A program made the position numbers and the translations under genes. The notes beneath the pieces were generated by a model. That model did not search any database. It worked only from the letters and a program-made list of their open reading frames with translations, and was not told where the DNA came from. From assembly GCA_033060915.1 (NCBI GenBank), contig CM065382.1, positions 7,807,001 through 7,871,000 of the forward strand: a stretch of 64,000 bases of DNA. Reading direction: 5' to 3'. Each line of letters begins with the position of its first letter. Positions within the stretch are counted from its first letter, which is position 1. Positions 31,821 to 42,100 of this stretch are shown piece by piece. Source of the DNA: Euryodendron excelsum. Lineage: Eukaryota; Streptophyta; Magnoliopsida; Ericales; Pentaphylacaceae.

Positions 31821-32640
31821 CTAGCAGTCAACCCGTGCTATACACATAGAAAATAAATTTTGAAAATAAAATATTAATATTCTATTTTAAAAGTTTATAC
31901 TACTAATATTAGTTTTATGAGACAATAAACTATCATTATTACTTAAAATTAAAAATTTATCAAACTTTGTGCTTCTATATCATAATTTATTTTTAAATGG
32001 TTATACTATTCACTACCAAGATTGTTAAAAAAAAAAAAAAAAATCAAACTACATTGGAGTCACGTAATTAAAATACTTGAAATACATGTCATAAAAATTT
32101 CTTCTTAAAATGGTTGCACTATTTACCACCAAGCTTGTCAAAAAAAATCAAATTACATTATAATCACATAATTAAAATACTTAAATACTTTTTTCTTTAA
32201 TATTTATTTTTATTTTTTGGATTTATTTATATTTAAAAAAAATTTCAATAAAAAATTCTAAATTTTTGAATATAAGTAATAACATTCTAAAATTATAATA
32301 GATGAATTTAAGAAAAATTAAAATAACAATTCTAATGTTTCTTAAATTTAAGGAGGAACTTTTTAAAATTATGAAAGGGAAATTTAGGGAAATTTAAAAT
32401 GATAATTTTATTTTTTTAATTTAAGAAATAACTTTCTAAAATCATGAAAGAGAATTTAAAACTTTTCAAAGTAACATAACATTACTTAAGTTTAATCATT
32501 AATAGAAGGTAAATTTCTATAAATTATAGTTAGACTAATGCTATTATGACACATGTAATATTAAAATTTTAAAAATTTTAAAAATTAAATTAAATTTTTT
32601 AACATCAAAAATTTAATAATTTATTACTATAATATATAGT
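31436..32640. other. AT-rich insertion-like DNA within copy B
   Basis: This interval has no counterpart in copies A or C, so it is probably another old insertion. It contains a TA microsatellite at 31,790-31,816 and imperfect duplications (32,030-32,100 against 32,130-32,190). No gene or clear termini are seen. Confidence 0.45.
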
Positions 32641-32930
32641 ATGGATATAAATATGTATGAATTTAGTACATCTCATATTTGCATTCATTTTCAATATATA
32701 TATTTTATATAATGGATTTCGAACATGGATCTGATTGAAATTCAAAAGAAAATGATTTTTCACCAACAAAGTTTGGCTTGACATGGACAGGCGAAGATTT
32801 TCTGACCAAAGAAGTTCGGCTTGACATGGACTGGACAGGCGAAGATTCAAAGGAAAGAAGATGAGGCTCTAAATATCAACAATTGCATAATGATAGTGGA
32901 AGAGCCCACATCCCTTTTTATAAGCATTCC
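32640..32930. repeat. Copy B of the triplicated unit, right part
   Basis: Matches copy A 2,225-2,415 and copy C 35,205-35,375 (ATATAATGGATTTC, GATTGAAATTCAAAAGAAA, TTTGGCTTGACATGGACAGG). The GACATGGAC block is locally duplicated at 32,776 and 32,820, breaking the short ORF seen in A and C. The unit stops after GGAAGAGCCCAC. Confidence 0.75.
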
Positions 32931-32993
32931 CATCACTTTATGCTTTAAACTGATTGTGTCGGATTTGGTTACTTTAAAAAAATAAATAAATAA

Positions 32994-35960
32994 GCCATAT
33001 GACGCTATAGAGCACTGAATAATTTCTCATCCAAAGCCCGACTTGGTCGGAAGTTGCAACCGGGAAACACGTGTTTTGGAGAACCACCTCTATTACATCA
33101 CTCGTCATGCGATGAGGTTGGTTTTTTTGTCACTTGGCGGCTGCGCCGGGGACGTGGGTGGGCTCCACCGTATTTATGTTTTGAAACGGATCCTTATTGA
33201 AGTTTCCAACTTCAAAATTACACCCGTTCAATTTCCCTTTAGTTACTCTCAACGGACAACACAATCTCGGCTCTCTCTACCGTCTCCAATCCACCTTTAA
33301 ATTTAAAATTTTAAAAGTGTAAATTTTACTTTTTAATTCATTTTTATTTTTTAAAAATTTAAAGTAATAAAGTGATTTTTATATGGGACTTTTAAATTTA
33401 AAAGTTTTTTAAAATATTTAAAGGCTCCATCATTTCACTATTTATGTGAGATCAAAATAATAATTATGTGAAATTTTTGTACTAATCATTATTTTAAAGT
33501 TTAAATAATGCATTATTAATGCATTATTTATTATTTAAATAATATATTAATAAATATTTAATTTAAACTTTCAATTAATTCATTAATTTTTTTTACTTTG
33601 TTAAATATTTATTTAATTTGAGATTTTTTAATATGTGAAATATATAAATTATTTATATTTTACTTGCTTTTTATTTATCTTGAAATTATTATTTATATAT
33701 AAAAATTTTAAAATTTTTTTTATTTTACTGATTATTTATTTATACTAAAATTATTTTAATCCATAGAATCAATGAATTATTTTTTTTATCTTAGTACTCC
33801 ACATTTTCACTTTATATTTTTTTTATAAATTTAAGAATTAATCAATCTATTTCTACCACCCAATAACATTTAAAATTTCAAAATCTATTGAAAATAGAAA
33901 ATAATTTTGACTAAAATAATAACAAAAAGATTACATAAAAATGACTTTTCTCGATCATTTACTAATACTTGGAGAAGCGTCACATGAAATAAGCATATAT
34001 CTTTCCCATAAATGCTTAATCAATGTAGTTTGAAGTGCGTAATGACCTTCTTTATTTTTTATTTGCTTATGCCTAGCGAGAAATTGTTAGAATTTTAATA
34101 GCTTTAACCACCATGAAAGTGGGTAAGGAGGAGCAAACTTGCCACCTTATTAGTGTTTCTAATTTTAATTTTTCAAGTCTCATTTTATGTGTTTTAATTA
34201 GTTCCTTATTGTATTTTAATTTTTTTAGTTTTTTAATGTAATTTAATTTGTAATTTCATGAGTAGATCATTTAGTTTAAAAATATATTAAATAATTTAAT
34301 TTTAATTAAATATTTGGTAAATAATTACAATTTAAATTAAAATATGATAACAAATAATTACATTTTGAATAAAATGAGAACACAATATGTAATTTTTGAC
34401 TTTTTATATATAAAAAAATAGTGATTTGAAGAATGAATAGTAAAATGAAGGTTGAGTCGGTTGGAGTAACAATGTAAAAAAGTGGGACCTATGAATTTCA
34501 AATTTAAAAAAGATGTCAAAATGAAGATGGATTTGAAATCTTTGAGTTGGAGATGCTCTCATCCACTAGCCTGTCTCAGAAATTGTTCTAAAGAAAATAA
34601 GAAGTAAGCAATAACTTTAAATAATACATTGGGTTTTATAAAATATTAAAAAAATATGCACAAAGTTTATCTGATTCACTTGAGCTCTAAAAACTAGTAA
34701 GTCACATACAAAATTGCAAAAGAAAAATAAAAAATCAAAGCAAACAATGGCCTAGCTACCACTAGCCTCGCTCATATAAGCGGGTTTGATGTTCTTTCTT
34801 ATTTTTTTTTTCAAACTAGTTCACTCCTACAGCCCCTTCAATTTCAATTCTAGTCCTAAGAAATAAGCCTTGATATATGTTAGATACATTCAAAGGAACC
34901 ACACGAGATTGACCAACCAATTAACTATATGGGACCTGGAAATTACATCTCAAGTGGATCCCTACCAAAAGAAGATGATACGGAACCTTCTATTACTAGA
35001 GAAAACTTCAATTTCATTTGAGTTTCGTAACCTCCAACCTCCCCTATGGAAATTCATAATTTAAAAGAAAATGTTTCTGTATCTTCAACACAAAGAGCAA
35101 CTCAAATATTTTCATACTACGTTTGTTCTCTGCACCTTCTCAAAATCTTCCATTTTCTTTTGACATTCTCTTAAGTGAATTAAATACACCACATATTCAC
35201 ATTTCAATACACATGTTCTGTATAATGGGATTTCTAATATGGATCTGATTGAAATTCAAACGAAATTAAATTTTCACCAAGAAAGTTTGGCCTGACATGG
35301 ACAGGCGAAGGTTCAAAGGAAAGAAGATGAGGCTCCAAATATCAAACAACAACTGCGTAATGATAATGGAAGAGCCCAGCTTGTTGGGTCACTCGTATGA
35401 GTATCCTATGGTGGTGGGAATTGACTTAATACCAAAAAATAAATGATAACAATGAAAGGGAAATTGCAGAGCGACAAACTACCGGCGGCTGGGAAGTGCA
35501 AATGCAAATGAACCCGGTTGAAATGAGGCATATTTGAATTTGGAAAGGAAAGGGACTCCTAGGGTTGTGACCAAACGGATATAGCCATCACAAGGCCTAT
35601 AAGCAACAGCTGCCTTCCACTGTGCCTGGAATTAATAATCCTACGGCAAATGGTATTGGCACCTACATAAAGTATTGGCAAATGTTGATGTCATGACTAA
35701 TGTCCAATTGTCCATGCAATATATAATAATAATTCAGTTCCTTTGTATCTACGTGACCCACGTCTATTTGCAAGAGCACTACATACTCACCAGGCATTCG
35801 CAGGGCCGATCAGACCACCATTGGCATAGACCTGTGAAAGCATAAGAAGGGTACAAAAAAATTCTTCACAGGTCAACATATGATGCCTTTATTGCAGGCC
35901 ATGAGTTTAATATAGTGCCGGTCGGAGTCACCAAAAAATCAACCGACGCAAAAAAACAAG
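32994..35960. repeat. Copy C of the triplicated unit
   Basis: Full-length match to copy A from CCATATGACGCT (32,995) to AAAATCAACCGACGC (35,935). It contains the 49-codon ORF (35,297-35,446), the splice-flanked block (35,791-35,831) and a copy-specific ~1.27 kb insertion (33,281-34,557). Confidence 0.8.
33281..34557. mobile_element. ~1.27 kb AT-rich insertion in copy C, TIR-like ends
   Basis: Copy A is continuous across this point (near 1,510-1,545). The left end reads CGTCTCCAATCCACCTTT and the right end, on the other strand, reads GAGCATCTCCAACTCAAAG, sharing a TCTCCAA core typical of plant non-autonomous DNA elements. The site is a CT microsatellite, so the target duplication is ambiguous. 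No transposase is encoded. Confidence 0.5.
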
Positions 35961-35984
35961 AAGAAAATGTTTAATATAGTGCCA

Positions 35985-36318
35985 AGTAAATAATATTTTT
36001 TTTATGAATATCATAAATTATTTTGAAGTTCAAGACACACGGCACCCTCTAATGTGTCCAAACAGGCGTTATGTAATACTCCAAAAATAATTTATGATAC
36101 TCATAAAAAAATATTATATCATTAATATTATTTATATCTTGTTAAGTTTAAGACCCGTGGTAATTTTACTAGTAGTATTATTTAAATAAATGTTCATAAA
36201 AATTATATTTTTAAACGATATATATATATATATATTTATTTGATTGGTTGAAAAAAATTAATCCTTATTTTTTATTTTTGTGCACATTAGAGGGTGCCAT
36301 GTGTCTTGAACTTCTTGA
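35985..36318. repeat. Two interlocked inverted repeats (MITE-like)
   Basis: Arm pair 1: about 35,987-36,015 with 36,085-36,115 (TATGAATATCATAAATTATT against AATAATTTATGATACTCATA). Arm pair 2: 36,016-36,046 with 36,285-36,316 (GAAGTTCAAGACACACGGCA against TGCCATGTGTCTTGAACTTC). The pairs interleave rather than nest. One MITE may have inserted into or rearranged another. Confidence 0.6.
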
Positions 36319-36381
36319 AGGAATTATACTACAAGTGACTTTGGGTGTCTAAGATTAAATCCATACCAAACTTGCCCTTTA

Positions 36382-37608
36382 TGTAAATAATAAATTGTCA
36401 AAGGATACCTGTGAAAAATAAAAAATTTGTTTAGAGGTCCGTTGCGTGGCCACCAAGTATTTTTTAGTCTATAAATACAGGGCCTTAGGCCATTGCATTC
36501 TTCACATCCAAAAGCTTTTGTAGCTGATGACAAATGAGAGTAAATGCTGTTAAGGGAACTTAGGGAAGAGAAGAAAGAAAAGGGAGTGATTGGGAAGAGG
36601 AAAAGCCGAGAGAGAGTGGGCGAACGAAGGAGGGGGAAAAAAAATGTGAGGAAAGCATTAGCATTTTAATTTTAATTTATGTAGAATAATTTTGGTGGTG
36701 TGGTGATCTCGGCAAAATTGGTAGAACATGTTTAAGGTAATTCGGTTGTATATAATATGTTTATTTCTAAATATCTTTGCGAAGAGTATATTTCTGTCAT
36801 TTCTTAAATTGTATTCATTTTGAATATTCGTACTTGTTGTTAACTTCTTGATTATATTATTGGTGGTTTTGTTAAATTTCTTCAAGCATGTCCTTGTATA
36901 TCTTGTTCATTAATAAATTCGCTGGTAAAATTATATATATTTTAAATTTACTGAATTATGTTTTGATTGATATGTCGTGAAACTGATTAGTACATGTATA
37001 AATGCACTCGTTAACGTGTTATTAGAAATGGCGATAAAATAATGACCTTACGAGTGGTGGTTATGAAAAGGTGACCTTACATGATGTGAGTTATGAAATT
37101 TGATAGTATTATGTGACACTAGTAGTATTTGACATGGAATTGATGAGAAGGGCCAAGTATTGGGCCTAATAAAAATATTGAAATGATTATTGTCAGCGTG
37201 ATTCTGATCGGCTCTTGATAATTCTTATTATTATTTTTAATTGGTTTGTTGAACTGATTTTTTCATTGAACTTCACTTTAAATGTCTTAAATTAAATATT
37301 TGTACTCTTGTCGTATTTTATACTTTCCCATTTAATTTTATTTTTTAAGTAGAGACAAATCAGGTGTCTATAGGATATTTAGAGCGTACTTATTTATTAT
37401 TTTGAGCCTATAAATAATTATTATTTTTTATTTTGAAGAGATTATTTTTTTTAAGAGTTATGTATTTTGGAGCCTATGATACACAATTTATTATTTTTGA
37501 GTGCTTGAAGTTATAATTAAAATTAATCTTTGAAAGCGACGTGTGATGTTGAGATTCTTTTACTTAATTATTATTTTTGTCAATGATCCGAAAATCCGAA
37601 TCGTGACA
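36382..37608 (+). mobile_element. Solo LTR (1,227 bp), chromovirus-like gypsy
   Basis: Starts TGTAAATAATAAATTG at 36,382 and ends CCGAATCGTGACA at 37,608, with perfect target duplication CTTTA (36,377-36,381 and 37,609-37,613). A TATA box TATAAATA sits at 36,470-36,477 in AGTCTATAAATACAGGGCC, followed by a purine-rich leader. The CGTGACA end and the layout resemble Tekay/Del-type LTRs. No coding sequence. Confidence 0.85.
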
Positions 37609-37613
37609 CTTTA

Positions 37614-38680
37614 TTATAAATTCTTAAAGCGCGTCTAGGTGGGAGGTAATGCGAAAAGGATAGGTATTCACAGTTTTCAACTATCTCTCCAATTTGTAGG
37701 CGATTTCTACATACAGTGAGACAATATATGGTTGAAAAGAATTGAAGATACATGCTGTCGGAAAAACTCAGCGAGACAATATATGGTTGAAAAATTATAT
37801 TATTTTAAAAAATTTATACAAAAAATGCCATAAAAACAATGTGACCAGGGTATTTATAAAAATTATGAGCAAAATAATGGGTGTGTTTCGTTTGTAAGTA
37901 AAGGACCTCAAATAGCCACATCCCTGCATATAGAAAACTTTGTACAAAATAATGTGTTTACATAATAATGTGTAAATAGCATTACTAATTATATTTTTTA
38001 ATTAAAATTTTATTTTATCTATGCAAAAAATTTGACAAACGATTTTACATTTTGACCTTCAATTCACAAAATAAAAATGTTTATACAGCATTATTCGTTA
38101 TATTTTTTAATTAAAATTTTATTTGATCTATGTAAAGAATTTGACAAACGATTTTACATTCTGACATTCAATTCACAAAATAAAAATGTTTATACTACAT
38201 TTACGTATCCTATTTAGCCCATTATTGCCATTTTGTATCGATCAATCCTCCTAAACGTGTAGTTTATGCCTTTCTAAATTGCTAACCAATCTTTAGCAAC
38301 AGAACGAAAAAAACGCAATGTACATTTAAAAAATATATCAACATTATTTTAATAATACAGAAACTTAAATAATGCAAACTTTGAATAACTAGACGATGGA
38401 TTTGAAAGGTTTCTAAATATTTTTATTTATTTTTTAAACTTTTTATCCTTATTTTCAACAAAGCTTAGGTATATATTTTTTATTTTTCTAAAATATACAT
38501 TTAAAAGTATTTAAATTACTGTTTATAAATTATAAATTAGTTTTAAAAAATCATCCTTTTAAATAGTTTTAAAAGCCATTTTTTTAAGTTACACATTCAA
38601 ACACAACTCAAAAAACATAAGCTGGGTCAACCACCCGCTGACGGTCGGTCGGGACGACGGTGCCCTCCCTCTTTACTGAT
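37614..38680. other. Intergenic DNA with a ~110-bp tandem duplication
   Basis: TTTTTTAATTAAAATTTTAT...ACAAAATAAAAATGTTTATA occurs at about 37,996-38,090 and again at 38,103-38,197. The stretch 37,889-38,610 is bounded by GGGTGTGTTTCG and CAAACACAACTC, possibly degraded MITE ends. No gene is seen. Confidence 0.5.
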
Positions 38681-38683
38681 CTC

Positions 38684-38689
38684 TATAAA
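38684..38689 (+). promoter_or_regulatory. TATA box of the eIF2-beta locus
   Basis: TATAAA in GATCTCTATAAACGCAG. The leader exon follows (about 38,715-38,796), ending at donor GGAG|GTGACG. The first coding exon starts after an acceptor TAG at 39,634 or 39,637. Confidence 0.6.
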
Positions 38690-38714
38690 CGCAGACAAGG
38701 GTGAGGATAGAGTG

Positions 38715-39147
38715 GATGTAGTGTGTGCGAGAGACACATCAACCCCGTCGTCGGTTGAGGCAGAAGAAAGAGCAACTTCTCAGTTTCGGTCCGGAGGTGA
38801 CGTTTTATCGAAATTCATATAATCTTTTAGCGTTTTATTTGCTGTAATTTTTCATTATTGTAAAGTTGATGTCATGTATAGTTCAATTTCGTGAGGTTTT
38901 TTTGTTCGATTTAGTGTTCCTGAACCTCGAAAATTGGATATAGTATTTCCATACGTTTAGGTGTGTGTATATATATTTATATATGTATTTGTATGCTTAT
39001 GTTTGTACTTCTATATGCATATATATGTGAATCCATCTTCTGTCACACGACGCACATAAATATTGAACATTTGGCCTGATTTGAAGGGTTTTGTGGTTTT
39101 GATATTTATATATTTTTTAATTGGCTTCATGCGTTCTTGTTTTTTGT

Positions 39148-39178
<31 letters not shown>

Positions 39179-42100
39179 GATTTTATCACCTTCATGGCCT
39201 GGTTTAGATTTTGATCAAGAAACGAGTTTAGGGTTTAATTTTTGCTCGGTTCAAGGAATGTCAGAATGTCAGATTACTGTTAGTTAACATAATAATACGC
39301 AAGCCCCTCACTCCATTGTTTGCTTATGTTTTTGTGTTCTGATGTGCTGGGTAGAAATTTGAAAGACCAGGGTTTTGGGAGTTATTTTTTGATGGTGCGG
39401 GTGGTTACATTCTCAGAATTTGATTTACTTATGCCCTTCCTCTGGGAAAAAAGTTAGTACTGAGTTCTTAGTAGTTATCAACCAGCTTGAATTTGTCACA
39501 AACTGGAGAGATTTTTAAGAAAATAATGCCACATGGCAAGATTTGATAGCAATGATTACCTAAAAACTACTACTACGCTACCACTGGAATTTTTTGTGCT
39601 CTCTATATATTTATTCATATTTGTTACTTTCTAGTAGATTTGATACAATCATGGCTGATGAAGAAAATCCAAATGAAATGAAGGAGGAGGTGAAGGAGGA
39701 TGTGGCGGATGTAAGTTTCTATTTCTTGTATTTATCATATTTTATTTTATTCCTTTCTATTTTGGAGTATATATTTGATTACAGGGTAATATTGCTTTTG
39801 TGGTTGTATCCATAGATGAATGCTCCTTTTATGACTTTTCATTGCTACCCATGAGGTTTTGTTGTGTATTGACGAAATGGGCATGACCAGAAAAGACTTC
39901 TACATTATAATATTTCAGTATTCCCAATGTAGATATATGCATCCTTTGATGTGATAAGCTTGTGATGGATTGCTATAGGGACTGGGTTGCAGCTAAGATG
40001 TGTAGGTGATGCAGAGGGTATCAGGCATCCACTGGCAATTTGTGGCTTGGTTACACGATCTAATTTAGCTTACTGTATAAAAATGTTCTATTAACAAGTA
40101 CTTATGAAAAAAGTAATAAATTTGAATGCTGAAAAGTTAGGATGGCAGCTGATTCTGGGAGTTGAATGTTATAATTTGCTTAAGACAACCCCGCCAACCC
40201 ACCCCCCCGAAACAAAAAAAAAAAAAAAAAGACAACCACCAAACCCAAAACCCAAAAAAAAAAAAACCTTTGAATACTAAAGTGAAGTTCACGATTTTGT
40301 GCCACTTGAGCCCCATAAATCTATTGCACGCATTTTAGATTACTGTATATGCATTTAGCTGAGTGCCGCACTGCATCATAGGTCTTAATGTAAAATTATT
40401 GTTCAGATTGCCCCATTTGATCCTACTAAAAAGAAGAAGAAAAAGAAGGTTGTAATTCAAGATCCTGCAGATGATGCTGTGGACAACTTGGCAGAGAAAA
40501 CTGAAAGTTTATCAGGTATATGAACTTTACGACCAAGAACTACTGGAAAATTTATTTACCTGCCTTGTTTTACATGCTTTCCTTTGGTGGAGGGTCTATT
40601 AATATGATGATACATGTATTAGTTTATATCCGCAGTTTCCGACGGTCTTGAGAATAACTTTTCTGGTTTGAAAAAGAAGAAGAAAAAACCAGTGAGTTAT
40701 TGTTTTATCTACGTTGAACAAATAGAACTTTACTAAACTTTTCCTGACAGGTTGGCGACCATGGTAAATTATTTCAGGTGCAGACTGATGTCTTGAGTGA
40801 TGAGAAAGAAAATGCAGGGGATGATTTTGATGGTGAGAAGTTCTGTTTTCATTAATTAACTTGTATATTTAAGTTATATGTGATATAATCACATAAATAT
40901 GTATATATATTTATTTGATAAGTAAATAATTTTCATTTTTATCATTTGGAAACTACTAGATCATATTGGTGAGGATGAAGAAGGAGAAGGAATCATCTTG
41001 CAACCACAGTTTCCATGGGAAGGCAGTGACTGAGATTATGAATATGAAGAGGTACAACCCCCAACTCCTCCTCCATTTCTTTTCCCCCTAAAACAGTGCC
41101 ATTAGATATCACTAGAGTATTCTATATTTATAACTTTAGTGAGTTCTCATTCTTTATGCCATTAGCACTCATTGGGCTGATCCTCATGGGACCTTCTTGT
41201 GCAAATTTAGTTTGTGATTTAGTGCTATAGATTGGGCTGGGCTTTGGTCAAATTGAGTTTGGGCTAGGCCTGGTCATATGTTGGTTGAGTTGAAACTACA
41301 AAGAGGGATATTTGTTTGCAACTAGCTATGTTCAAATCATTAAGGGAGTGTTGTGGCTTTGTGTGAGTATTGTAATTAACTAAGTGACGTTGAGATCTGA
41401 TAGATTAATGTAATTGCTTCTTCATAATAAAAATTCTCATATTAGAACCTAAGTTGTGAATCACACTGTGCATGATCTAATAGTTCAACCATTCATTTAT
41501 TTTATACGAAAATTAAGTTACCTGCAGAGGTTCAGCTGGCCTGAAGTGGGTAATTGATCCTTAACTGGCTTGGTTAAGGCTAGCGTGTACCCTGCAAATG
41601 GCTGGCCTGACATTTGCTTGTATAGTCAAGCACATCCTTTTACTCACTGTGCAGCCCTAGATGACGTCTTGAGGTGATTGGTGGCTGAAATATGGCCTTT
41701 CTAGGGTGGAACCGTGGAAGTGGACCTCAGACGGCTTTTGAGGATGCAGGATCCATGCGACAGTATCTACGGGTTCTGTTGATGCTTCATCCAGAGTCCA
41801 CAGTTTTTTTTCCCTAATTTCCTTGAGCTTTCATGTTTCTAATGCCTTGTTAAGGTGCTCCATTTTTTTCAGATTAGGGTCTGTCTTTGCTATCTTTTTT
41901 AGCTTGTCAGCTTTCTTGATCTGTTCTGGCTTTTCCCGCAGGCCAATGTGCTTATGAGTTACGTCCCACAATGTTGCCTGGTCACTTTTTCTGCACAATT
42001 AGTCTGATAAATCTTTTTGAAATATCCTTAACCATCTTGTTTGTGGCTGTTGAAGAAATTGTGTTCAAAGTTTAAATTAGACTTCCTAGTGATGTATATT

